This document shows, piece after piece, positions 11,550-22,809 of a DNA stretch of 64,000 nucleotides. Origin of the DNA: Tanytarsus gracilentus (lineage: Eukaryota > Arthropoda > Insecta > Diptera > Chironomidae); assembly GCA_038502055.1 (NCBI GenBank), contig JAXRKN010000045.1, positions 22,501-86,500 of the forward strand, in the 5' to 3' direction. Under the pieces are notes generated by a model. That model ran no database searches and was not told the origin of the DNA. It was given only the letters and a program-made list of their open reading frames with translations. How positions within the stretch are numbered: position 1 is the stretch's first letter; the number at the start of each line of letters is the position of its first letter. The position numbers and the translations under genes were made by a program.

Positions 11550-13404
11550 ATGGCTGTTGCTGAGCATTCAAAGAAGAAAGTTTGCTACTTTTATGACTGT
11601 AAGTTTATAATTTAATTGATTTCTCGTGAATGTAAATCTATTTATTACTTCTAGCGCAAGTTGAAAATTGTTTTTACGGCGAAAAACATCCAATGAAACC
11701 CATAAGAATAGCTATGGCTCATGATTTGATTGTTAACTATGGACTTTATCAGGTATACAAAAGTAAATAACAGCTAGCGAGAAAAATAAATTCCATTTGT
11801 AACTTTCAGAAAATGGAAGCTTACAAGCCTTATCGAGCGACTGCCAGTGACTTTAAGTTGTTTCACAGTGATGATTATGTTACATTTTTACAACGCATCA
11901 ATGTTAATAACATGAACAACGACATAAAGGCTCTTATGAAGCGATTCGATATTGGAACTCATTCTCGCTTGGACTGTCCAGTTTTCGAAGGTTGTTTGAA
12001 CCCTTTAAAATTTTCTAATTATTTACCTAATTACCATTATCATTAGGTATGTTTACACTCTCACAAATATCTGCTGGTGGATCAATAAGTTCAGCTGTTA
12101 AAATCAATCGTGGAGAAGCCGATATCTGCATCAATTACGCTGGCGTAAGTTTTTGTTGTTTATGTTGGTGAAACAATAGCAAATTTAAAGTTGTTCAATA
12201 AAGAAGGGATAAAAAGATCTAATTTAGATGAACAACATTAAAGTTTGAAAACTAAAAGCTTTCTCATAATTTAGTTTAAAATAATTTTTAGTTCATTCAA
12301 CTTTTAAACTTTTTACAAATTCTCGACATAATCCTTTTTCAAAGAAATTTAATTAAAGCGCTCATTGTAGCTCATTGGAAATTATCTCAGTGGGGGATGA
12401 TTAGAAGACTGACAAATTTGTATAAAACTTTACAGGGTCTTCATCATGCGAAAAAATCGCAAGCTTCTGGATTTTGTTACATCAACGATATTGTTTTGTG
12501 CATTATTGAGCTATTGAAATTTCATCCACGCGTACTGTATGTTGATATTGATTGTCATCACGGAGATGGAGTTGAGGAAGCTTTTTATATAACCAATCGT
12601 GTAATGACTTTGAGCTTTCATCAATTCGGCGAAGACTTTTTTCCTGGAACTGGTTCAGTCATGGACATCGGAGCGGGGAAAGGACGCTACTATTCTGTTA
12701 ATGTACCTTTTATGGCTGGTATAAACGACGATGATTACGAGAGAATTTTTGTCCCCGTCATGGCCAAAGTTCTTCAAGGTGCGCATAACTATCAAAAATA
12801 ATTACAAAAAATAGTTATAAATAATAATTTATTGTTGTTTTCCAATTTTCTGCAAGTCTTTGCACCTTCTGTTATAGTTTTGCAGTGCGGAGCAGACTCG
12901 CTTGCTGGTGATAAGCTCGGAAATTTTAATTTGACGCTCAAAGGACATGGAAAATGTGTCGAGTACATTCGTAACCTGAATATTCCTTTAATAATGCTCG
13001 GTAAGACTTGAAATTATAATTAAATTAATTTAAATGAAATATTTTAAAAATTTCTAGGTGGCGGAGGTTACACCATTAAAAATGTATCACGCTGTTGGGC
13101 TTACGAGACTGCAGTTGCTTTGGGTGTTGAGATTGATATTAATTTGCCTAACTGCACCTATTTCAACTACTTCGAACCCGATCATAAGCTACACATTGAA
13201 CCCATTCAAACCTTGGAAAATTACAATTCTACAAAGTACTTGCACGATACCATTAGAGGTGTCTTCGAAAACTTGTCAAATTTACCAGCCGTTCCGAGCG
13301 TTCAAATTCAAGAAATTCCTCACTCGTTCATGAAAGTCGAGGCAGATGAAAACGAAGAAAAGCCGAAAGGAAATACTAGCGAATCTCAATTACTTAAACT
13401 ATAA
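11550..13404 (+). CDS. Class I histone deacetylase, divergent HDAC1/Rpd3 paralogue
   Basis: This zinc-dependent lysine deacetylase of the RPD3 class would act on histone tails in nuclear corepressor complexes. Exons: 11550-11598, 11655-11752, 11810-11990, 12047-12144, 12436-12778, 12857-13000 and 13058-13404. All phases fit and give 419 residues. The catalytic elements are present: the GLHHAKK histidines (145/146), DIDCHHGDG (zinc ligands near D181 and H183), GADSL (D269) and GGGYTI (Y309). It is shorter and more diverged than canonical Rpd3. The long acidic, Ser-rich C-terminal tail is missing (the protein ends NTSESQLLKL), and several conserved stretches are altered, for example DIDC where family members have DIDI or DIDV. 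Probably a lineage-specific duplicate with an active site that looks functional. The sixth exon uses an AAG acceptor. Confidence 0.9.
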
Positions 13405-13965
13405 CTGCTGTCATAACATTCGAAACATTTTCACAGAGCATGTAAAGACTGAGGAGAAATATTTTTAAAATCGATATGAACTGAAATGATTATGGAAATT
13501 CATATTCATAGAAAAATAAAAGATGAAATGGCTTATTTTTTCGACACATTGTATTTTTTTCTAAATTTTTCCTAATTTTTTCTAATTTTTTTTTGATAAT
13601 TAGATAATTAGGATAGTTAGAATAATTAGAATTTGTTATTTTCTTTTGTTTACTATTGACACTGGCAAGCCATTTTTGGGAAGCCAATACTGATCTGTTA
13701 CAAGTGAGTTACACGGCAACAGCTACGTTTTTTTGAGTAAATTAAGCGCTCTGTTGATTAACTCAAAAGAGAGGAAATTTAATATTTTTAAGTGTGATAA
13801 ATTTATCACCAAAAATAATTTTTATTTTATTTTCTGAGAGAGAATTTTAAAAATACCATCTGAATAAATAAAGACTTCATATCATCATCATCGTTTACTC
13901 ATATATGCATTCATTTGCTATCGTTACGGGTATTTCAGTTGAAGCACATTCTCTTTGGCATCAAC
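13405..13965. repeat. Intergenic stretch with composite-repeat fragments
   Basis: About 13555-13640 holds CCTAATTTTT and GATAATTAGATAATTAGG runs of the palindromic element family. It is followed by TTTGTTTACTATTGACACT, the inverse of a motif near 52680 and 63250. Next comes GGGAAGCCAATACTGATCTG, then TTACAAGTGAGTTACACGGC (13675-13720), the inverse of the composite-element end at 28655 and 55515. The last 200 bp lead into the secreted-protein gene and probably contain its promoter. No ORF is supported. Confidence 0.6.
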
Positions 13966-15408
13966 ATGGTTCTCGTGAAAGCTTTTGTGATTTTCGCTTT
14001 TTGCATTTTCATCTCCCACTGTGCCGTTCCGTTGGGTGAGTGCTAGAGATTGCAATTTCACATTCAACATTTTTTAAAAATTATATATAAATATTATATT
14101 GTCATAACAGTCAATCAACGACCTTCCGATCCAAATCTCTTGATTAATAAACTTCAGGTTTGTCCATGTTGTTCCTAATTATTCCTAATTATTCTAATTA
14201 TTCCTAATTATTCTAATTATTCCTAATTATTCCTAATTATTTTCTTAATTTCTAAATTTTTTTTTTGATAATTAGATAATTAGAATAATTAGCATAATTA
14301 GAATAATTAGATAATTAGGATAATTAGTTGATATTGTCGCGCAGCGACAACCCTTTTCCTAATTATCTAATTATGCTAATTATCCTAATTATTCCTAATT
14401 ATTCTAATTATCTAATTATCAAAAAAAATTAAAAAAATAATTAGGAATAATTAGGAATAATTAGAATAATTAGAATAATTAGAATAATTAGGATTTTCAG
14501 GGTGCTTTAGAAGAGTTCGCACGTGGTGACGACGGGACTGCTTTTGAAATTATAAATAACGTGTTGCCTCCCGCCGAGACTGATGCTGAAATAATCGTGG
14601 ATGAAGTGCTTGAGAAAATTCAAATTGAGACACCGCAACAAGAACAAGAAGAAAATAACGATGATGTTTCCAGCGAAGCTATTCGTTTCAATAGCAAGGG
14701 AGAATCTATTGAGAATTCTAGAGCACAAACTGGCAATGCCATAGGATGTCACGATGAAACTGAGAAAAAATCTCTCGAAGTTCCTCAACAACCAGTTAAA
14801 AAATCATCTTCAGTTGAAGAGCACGTACAGAGATTTGATTCAGATGGAAATTCTATTGAGAAGTTTGTGGAGCAATCGACTGAGAGCGAGCGATTTGTTG
14901 AGATTAAGAGAAAGAATAAGAAAGTAACGACATCTAATGAAGTGCGACGCAAAAATAAAGAGGAACTCAATAATGCGCTCAGTAAACAAGTTGTTGATGA
15001 TCAACTAGATCTAGATATGCGACAAATGGAGAGTGACGAAAGCGCTTTTAATGAAGACGATGACATTCCTGTACTGACAATTCCGATGGGTAATTAATTA
15101 CTTAATTATTTAATAAAATTTCTTAAAAATACGTTGAGTGTTTTTTAGTTCAAATTCTCAAACAATATCAACGAATGGCACAGCAAGCTGCCGGTGTCTT
15201 TAGCGAGGAAACTGAAGAATATTCCGATGAAATTGAAGCCCCTATAAATCCACTCGATAATCCTCGAATTAGATATATATTACGTCGAATTTCTAATGAG
15301 AGAAAACGAGAAAAATTGGAACAATTAGATCCTAAAGTGAGAAGAAAACCTGCGGCTCTAAGAGTCCTCGAGGAACTTCGAGGAAGTGTATCAGGCGAAG
15401 ATCTTTAA
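13966..15408 (+). CDS. Predicted secreted acidic protein, function unknown
   Basis: The exons 13966-14035, 14111-14157, 14501-15089 and 15149-15408 join in frame to 321 residues. The start at 13966 opens a clear signal peptide (MVLVKAFVIFAFCIFISHC, cleavage around residue 19-21). The mature protein is rich in Glu, Asp, Gln and Ser. It contains a two-fold motif, AIRFNSKGESIEN and VQRFDSDGNSIEK, and a basic C-terminal segment (RYILRRISNERKREKLEQL). No cysteine-rich or enzyme domain is visible and I do not recognise the family. The third intron (14158-14500) consists of a palindromic repeat element whose GTTTGTCC end is the splice donor. It converges with RpII215 about 210 bp away; that interval holds only AT-rich sequence. 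Confidence 0.7.
14158..14500. mobile_element. Palindromic MITE forming an intron (introner-like)
   Basis: The whole 343-nt intron is a near-palindrome of CCTAATTATT and AATAATTAGG runs around a perfect hairpin, TTGTCGC-GCA-GCGACAA (14334-14350). It begins with GTTTGTCCATGTTGTTCC, directly after CTTCAG of the exon, and ends AATTAGGATTTTCAG. Here the second TTGTCCAT terminus is replaced by the TTTTCAG acceptor. Removing it joins LINKLQ to GALEEF in frame. Related copies lie at 21660-21837, 23400-23793 and 63003-63120. Confidence 0.85.
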
Positions 15409-15620
15409 TTGCGCAATTAATTGAAATATTTTTTATTCAATTTTCTTAAAAGTACTTAAATATGGCAATAAAGATTTTTTATATGCAGCTTGCCAAAATT
15501 TCCGTTTTATAAGAAAAAAGTTGATTTTCAAATGTATTTGTTTATCTGTGATAAAAAAAAATTATTAACAAGTTGAAAAAAATTTGAAAAGTTTAACTTA
15601 CCGCTTTTACAGTAAAAGTT

Positions 15621-18600
15621 TTACCAGCGCTTGCCATATTTATCCTGCTGATGTTGTTGTTGATGCTCCTCTTCGGGACTGCTGGCCGCTGGACTTGTGT
15701 ATGATGGGCTTGGATCTTGATCAGGATCTTCAGGATAGACTGGGCTTGTTGGGCTATAAACGGGACTTGTTGGTGAATACTTGGTGCTGCCTGGACTGTA
15801 TGTTGGAGAGTAGCCGGCAGTGGGTGAGCTCGGATAACTCGGTGAAACGGGTGAATAGTAGCTTTGAGGGCTTGTCGGTGTATATTGAGGTGAGGCGCAG
15901 TGCGATGGTGATGTCGGACTATAAGATGGACTCGACGGTGAATATTTAGTTGAGCTCGGCGAGTAACTTGGTGAGCTGGGTGAGTAATGAGTCGAATATT
16001 GAGGACTTGATGGACTATAGCTTGGTGTTGTTGGCGTATAGTTGGGACTGCTTGGTGAATAGCTCGGTGTGGTTGCCGAGAATGGTGGTGATCGACCGGA
16101 ATAGTTTGGAGAGCTTGGTGAATAGCTTGGCGATGTCGGTGAATAGACGGGCGATGTTGGACTATATGAAGGACTTGTCGGCGAATATGGGCTTGTTGGT
16201 GAGTATGATGCTGAGTAGTTGGGACTTGTTGTCTGATATTTTGGACTCGTCGGAGAATAGCTAGGACTCGATGGTGAATATGAGTTTGATGGCGAATAGC
16301 TCGGTGATGTTGGATTATAGTTTGGTGAAGTTGGTGAGTAATGCGGACTTGTTGGCGAATAAATTGTGCTTGTTGGACTGTATGATGGGCTCGTTGGCGA
16401 ATAAGAGGGAGATGCAGATGCTCCGGGCATGTAATTTGGACTCGACGGTGAGTATGAAGGAGATGCCGATGGTGAGTGTTGGAAATATGGTGACATTCCA
16501 CCGCCGCCTGGCGAGCTGGGATTTGGTGACCAGCTCGGTGACATCCCGGAAGCATCCGATTGAGCGCTAGGCGAGAAACTAGGACCGCCTGGTGTCATGC
16601 CACTAACTGGTCCCGATGGTGACCATTCACCATAAGCTGGTGTTCCTGTCTGCCAAGGTGTCATCGATGGACTCATGCTTGAGGGTGAAGTACCGGGTCC
16701 AAAGAACATTCCAGTCGTTCCCATGATGCTTGTATGAGGTATCTCCATTCCCTCCTTACATTTTTCAGCATCGAGCAAGAGATCAAAACATCCAGTGCCC
16801 ATTCGAGGCAACTGTCCCATTATAATATTCTCAGATACACCTCTCATTGGATCAACTTCAGCGTGACTTGCGGCATCCATGAGCACATCGACAGTTTCCT
16901 CAAATGAACATCGCATGAGGGCACCAGTATCCTGTCTATTGATTCCGTGTCGAGTTATAGCCATCAAATGTCCCTTTGCCGTCATGACGTCACAAAGCAA
17001 AGCCAAATGTCGATAATTGACGTAAAGACCGTAGAACTGCAAGACTGCATTCATTTCCTTTTCAACTGACTTACGAACAGCCTCAATTCCAAGTACACTA
17101 AATATTTCACAAATATCGTTGCTGAATGTCCGAACTGGATCTACGTCGCGCTCGCTAAGAACTTTCATAAGCGATGTACCGTCAGTTTCTAAAAGCCACT
17201 CAGCAATGGCCTTAAATTCTCCACTCTCGGTAATGACGATTCTCTTCTTTGAGTCTGTTTGTGGGAGCTAAATAAATAATTTTTAAAATTAAATTTTATC
17301 ATGTAAGTTGTATAAAAAAATTTTCTAATATCTACTCACATGCATGTAGACTTTTCCAATTGCCTCAATGCCTTGAAGTGTCAATTCTGACAGCATGTTA
17401 GACTCAATGCAACGCAAGAACATGTCTTCCTCCATCTTTTCCATATCCTCTTCGCCGTCCATTCCAAATTTATTGTCGCCCTTGTTCATAATTCGAATAC
17501 GCAAAACCAGCTTGTCCGCGTTATCGTCATTAAAAATGCAATTCAAATCATCTCCAAAGCCAGCATTTATTTTTTCTGCGATCTGTTCCATGGTCAATTT
17601 TTTATCAGTCATACGCTTACGGTCGAGCTCAATGCGGAGAAGCCAAGGTGAAATTTTAGTTGGATCGAAATCGGGCATTTCATAATAGATGTTAACGAAC
17701 TCTTGATCCTCCTGAATTACAGTTCTTTGTGGATCAGGATCGTAGTAAATTGCCGTATTTGCAGTGACTTTGCGAAGAGTTGTATGTTCAAGTCGACACA
17801 GGACATTCTTAGCCTTTTCAGCATCGCGCGCTGCTCCACCAGTGAGAAAAACTGTGAGTGAAGGAGCTTTAGGCTTCTTTGAGATGTTAATGATTTCCTT
17901 CAATCGAGGCACACCAAGAGTTACGTTCTTGGAAGATACACCAGCAAAATGAAAAGTGTTGAGCTATTAAAAAAATTAAAATTTTAAAAATATATACTAA
18001 AGAGTAATGTAAAATCTTACGGTCATCTGCGTAGCGGGCTCGCCAAGAGATTGTGCAGCGAGAGCACCGACCATCTCTCCTGGATTACATTGTGCTTGTT
18101 GGAAGCGTGTTTCAATTTCACCAATCAACCATTCGAAAGCTTCAGTGTTTAAGCGATGATCTTCGGCTACTAGTTTTGTACATAGTGTCGAGCGAACAAG
18201 ACATTGAAATAGAATTGTTGCATTCTCATTAGCCTGCTTCGACAATCGATCATTTCCCGCGACAATTATACACTTGCTTAGTAAATCTCGCACGCCTTTA
18301 ATCACCTGGACGGGACTCAAGTCTGTCGGTGCTCGCTTATTAATGTGGAAAATTTTCTGAACATTCCAAATCATACGGAGGAGATTGCAGGGCAAGACAA
18401 CTTTATTCTCACCACTTGGGAAAATCTCGCGTAGTGTATTTCGATCCTTTGTCAGTTGATCGTACTCATTCTCAAGTTCCTGTATTCCATAGCCAGATTC
18501 GGTTAAATTTTTTACAACATCTTCCGTAAAGAGTTTCTTCATTTGGCGCTCATTCGAAACGTCAAAGCGGAACTTTTTCTCAAAAACTTTATTCGAGAGC

Positions 18601-21357
18601 TTTATGGTTGGCAGCGATTGAAATTCGACAAGTTCACCGCATAAACCATCCTCTCCATACCTCAATTGAATAAGTTGTCCGACTGAATTTCTAACGGTGC
18701 CATCGTAGTTCACCATTACTGACTCCATAGCTTTGATTAAACGACGTTGAATATAGCCAGTTTCAGCTGTTTTGACAGCAGTATCGATAAGGCCTTCACG
18801 ACCTCCCATAGCGTGAAAATAGAATTCGGATGGCGTCAATCCGGCGAGATACGAATTCTCGACAAAACCACGAGACTCGGGACCGTAATCGTCTTTGATG
18901 AAGTGAGGAAGTGTTCGCTTACGAAATCCGAATGGAATACGTTTACCCTCAACATTCTGTTGACCCACGCACGCAATAACTTGGGAAATATTGATATTAG
19001 ATCCTTTTGAGCCCGCAACGACCATAGCCTTGAGATTATTATACTCAGTCAGTGATTTCTTAGCCGATCCACCAGTCTTGTCACGAGCATCGTTTAGAAT
19101 TCGATTTACTTGATTTTCAAAGGTCTGTCGAAGTGTATTACCAGGTGTCGGCTCCAATTCCATATTGTGAGCTTTTTGAATAACACCAATGACATCTTCC
19201 TTAGCCTTGCGAATTGTTTTTTGAATTTCCTGGTATGTTTGAGGATCGGCAATTGTGTCCCCAATACCAATACTGTGACCCTCAAAAAGCAGCCAGTTAT
19301 TGATGACAGTTTGAATGTTTCCATAAAATCGTCCACAAATCTCATGACCGAGCTCGAGGAAGACAATGTGAAGCAATGAACCGGCCGATGCACCGAGGGT
19401 TTTCTTACACAATATGCCCATTAAGAGTTCGCCATGCTCGACCACTACTTTTGTATCACCTGGTGAAATCCACTTGTAGGGACCATCGTCTTCGTCATCG
19501 GGATGTGTTGAGTGAGTTTTAATTACATTAACATTTCCGGGAATAATCAATGAGAACAACTGTTTGCCTGTCCACAATGGTTTCGGTTTAAAGATGCACG
19601 GCTGAGGCATTTTTCCATCCCATGTCGGCAAAAACATGAGTAAATTCATCATTTGTTCCTTATCAATGAATACATCACGTTTCGTCATTTTACGAGCGGC
19701 CGTGAGAGTATCCTGCACAATACCCATAACTGGCTTATTACATTGCGGCGTGATAATTTGTCGAGGTGTAATGTGAATGTTTTCAACTTCAGCACGCGTC
19801 TCCATTGATTGCGGAACATGCAAGTTCATTTCATCTCCATCGAAATCAGCATTGTAGGGCGATGTGCAAGATAAATTCATTCTGAAAGTCGACCATGGCA
19901 GAACCTTAACACGATGACCCATCATACTCATCTTATGAAGTGTCGGCTGACGATTGAAAATAACCAAGTCATCGTCGCGCAAGTGCCTCTCGACTTTATA
20001 TCCGCACTGCAAGTGAAGATCGCTAGCTTTTGGATGAAAACGCAAATCGACACGTTCACCATTGTCGCGGATGATATATTTTGCGCCGGGATATTGAGAA
20101 TTACCGCGGCGTACAAGCTCCTGCATTCGATCAATATTGAAGGGTGTAACGAGTTCCGGGAAGGTCAAATTTTGTGCGATCGAACGTGGGACGCCCACCT
20201 GATCGATTCGAAGATTGGGATCTGGCGTAATGACGGTACGTGCTGAAAAATCGACACGCTTTCCCATCAAATTGCCACGAATACGACCCTCTTTACCCTT
20301 CAATCGAGCCTTGATTGCCTTCAATGGTTTACCGGATTTCTGCATAGCTCTAGGCATGCCTGGCATATCGTTATCAACAAATGTTGCAACATGATACTGT
20401 AGCATTTTAATGTTCTCTGCAATGACGTGAGCAGCTGCTCCTGAAGTCTCATTTTTCTTCAACTCATTATTTGATTTGATAATGTCCGCCAATTTGTGTG
20501 TCAAATCATCCTGATTCTTGGTCGCTCCAAACATTACGACAGCAGGACGAACGGGCAATGGTGGAACGGGCAGAACGCTAACAATCATCCAATCGGGACG
20601 TGCAAATTTAGGATCCATGCCGAGGATATAGCACTCTTCATCGGTAATGTGCTTAAAAATTTCCAAAACCCTCTCGGCCGTAACGACAATCTTTTTTTCT
20701 TGCGTCTCCTCATTGAGATGTTTCCATTCGGCTGTCAGTTCAAGTCCAGCACGTCTAATTGAAGGCTGATGATTTCCGCAACCGCCATGTCCCATTTTCT
20801 TTGAGGGATCAAGTTGTTGTCCGTCCTTTGTCAAGTCCATATCCTCACCACCCTCGCAAACATTTTTTCCCTTGCACAAGTCATAGACATATGAAAGACG
20901 TTTTCGCGGCTGACCCTTTGATTTCATCACAATTTCCTTGATTTTCGGATTGTGTGGTGTTACGAGGAGTTTCGAGCAATAGAAACAGACACAGCGCAAG
21001 ATTTTAATGGTTTTGGTGAGAAAGCCCACATGAAAAACGGGCTTGGCCAAGTCTATATGTCCAAAATGACCTGGACACTCTGTGAGATTTCCAGCACACG
21101 TTTGGCATCGAGAAGTTCTATCGATTACTCCCTGACGTGGGTCCATCAGACCGCCCAATTTCGGTCTGCCACCTTCCATGGTCTCAGGAAATAAAATTCC
21201 ACCCTCGGTGACTGACATTCGACGCTAAAAGGAAAAAATATTAGTTCACTGGATGTTGTTGTTGTTGGAATTTTCCACTTACAATTTCATCAGGTGATAA
21301 GATTCCAAATTGCACTCGCTTTACCATGCGGACCGGTGCCTTCGAGTCCGAAGACAT
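15621..21357 (-). CDS. RpII215: RNA polymerase II largest subunit (Rpb1)
   Basis: This is the catalytic clamp and CTD subunit of nuclear RNA polymerase II. Coding exons on the minus strand: 21283-21357, 18021-21224, 17340-17963 and 15621-17267; phases fit and give about 1849 residues, close to the Drosophila subunit. Visible features are the N-terminal zinc-binding CQTCAGNLTECPGHFGHI near residue 60, the metal-A loop NADFDGDEMNLH near residue 482, the bridge-helix and trigger-loop region with GALAAQSLGEPATQMT at an exon end, and a C-terminal domain of about 40 heptads. Many heptads are consensus YSPTSPS, others degenerate (for example YSGRSPP), followed by a Q/H-rich tail ending KYGKRW. The start at 21357 gives the usual MSSDSKAPVR opening. 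Overlapping frames across the CTD are by-products of the repeats. The gene is divergent from EMG1. Confidence 0.98.
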
Positions 21358-21937
21358 CGTGAGTGATGTTTATTGTCTCTTCTATGCTCTTTTTGATCGA
21401 TTTTAAAGAACGTTTTCGAGAGGCTTCTTTTTCGCCTCCAAACAAAATTTATTTCTCTTAACACTTCGAACTCCTTAGATTTCAATTTTAATCCATTCGC
21501 AATGTGTAGTTGCGTCTCTATTAATTGTGTTAATGTTATTTTTAACTCGAAATATTTCGATTTACTACTTCAATTATAATTTTTTATTTTTAAAGTAGAG
21601 CAGCGTTTTTCTAATGTCTCGAAGTTCTCAGAATAGTAGAGACGCAAAAAAGTTTGTGTCTTGAACGGGTTTTCATTCACGACATTTAATTTATCAGCAT
21701 ATGTGATATTTTGTCCATTTATTCCTAATTATTCTAATTATCTAATTATCAAAAAAAATTAAAAAAATAATTAGGAATAATTAGAATAATTAGGATAATT
21801 AGAAATAATTAGGAATAATTAGGAACAACATGGACAACCATTGAACAGAAAACCCTTGCAGCAACGTACGATTTCTTTTATTGACATTCGCCGGTAGCAC
21901 GTTGTTTACAAATTTAAAATAATTACATTTTTAAAAA
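21358..21937. promoter_or_regulatory. Shared upstream region of RpII215 and EMG1, with a palindromic element
   Basis: These 580 bp separate the start codons of two divergent housekeeping genes, so both promoters and 5' leaders must lie here. A palindromic element copy occupies about 21660-21837. No TATA box is obvious in the surrounding AT-rich sequence. Transcription starts cannot be placed from the sequence alone. Confidence 0.6.
21660..21837 (-). mobile_element. Short copy of the palindromic introner-like MITE
   Basis: TTGTCCAT (21711-21718) and ATGGACAA (21830-21837) bound a 127-bp palindrome of CCTAATTATT runs without the central hairpin. The left extension (21660-21710) shares CTTGAA, GTTTTCATT and TATCAGCATATGTGATATT with the copy in O-fut1, so the family extends beyond the TTGTCCAT repeat on that side. 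On the minus strand it would start with a GT (GTTGTCC) and end with TTCAAG, so it could be spliced from an RpII215 5' leader. That is inference. Confidence 0.75.
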
Positions 21938-22757
21938 ATGAGCAAGAGAAAGCACGATGGCAAACCGAAAGCTGAAAATGAGTTTGATTTAGGACACAAG
22001 CATCTGAAGATGGTCCACGTGCAGCCTAATCAGAAACGATTAATTGTAATTTTATCTGGCGCGCAACTTGAAACTGTGAAGGTATGTGAAAATTTAATAA
22101 CAATTAAAGTTTTAACAATTTAATTCAATTAGATTAAACAAACATTTGAGCTGCTCAATTGCGATGACCATATTTCGATCATGAGAAAAAATCATCGAGA
22201 TCCAGGCTCATGTCGACCAGGTAAAATGTTTAATTTATATTAAAGCTAATTAAATTTAAATTCAAATCATTCTAGACATCACTCATCAGTCGCTTCTTAT
22301 GCTTCTCGATTCGCCCCTCAATCGAGCTGGATTACTTCAAGTCTACATTCATACCGAAAAAAATGTACTCATAGAAGTGAATCCACAAACAAGAATCCCG
22401 AGAACTTTTAAGAGATTTGCAGGACTCATGGTACAATTACTTCATAAATTTGCAGTTAAAGCTTCAGAGAACTCAATTAAATTGCTTCATGTCATTAAGA
22501 ATCCCGTCACAAGTCATTTACCTGTTGGCTGCAAGAAAATTGCCATGACATTCAGCTCAAAAACTGTTAAGAATTGCAGGGAGCTAGTTCCGACCGTTGA
22601 TGAGCCTATTGCTTTCGTTATAGGTGCATTTGCTCATGGACATTTAAATGTAGACTACACAGAAGATAATGTTTCTATAAGCAACTATCCACTATCGGCT
22701 GCACTCACGTGCGCAAAAGTATGCAGTGCATTTGAGGAAATTTGGGATATTGTTTGA
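21938..22757 (+). CDS. EMG1: Ribosome biogenesis pseudouridine N1-methyltransferase EMG1/Nep1
   Basis: EMG1/Nep1 is a SPOUT methyltransferase that N1-methylates the pseudouridine in the small-subunit rRNA hypermodified site and is needed for 40S assembly in the nucleolus. Exons 21938-22081, 22133-22220 and 22276-22757 give 237 residues, close to the human length of about 244. Family blocks are HQSLLMLLDSPLNRAGLLQ, VYIHTEKNVLIEVNPQTRIP, GLMVQLLHKF, the cofactor-loop region IGAFAHG, and the C-terminal SNYPLSAALTCAKVCSAFEE. The N-terminus (MSKRKHDGK) is short and basic. The gene is convergent with O-fut1, with 52 bp between stop codons. Confidence 0.97.
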
Positions 22758-22809
22758 GTGAAAATAAAATTTATTCTTACAAAAAATTAAAATTATATGC
22801 TTTACGTTA

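Noticed and set aside
15593..16570. Long alternative-frame ORFs opposite or shifted in the RpII215 3' end (up to 320 codons)
   Set aside because: They are by-products of the CTD heptad repeats in other frames; the YSPTSPS frame is the real one.
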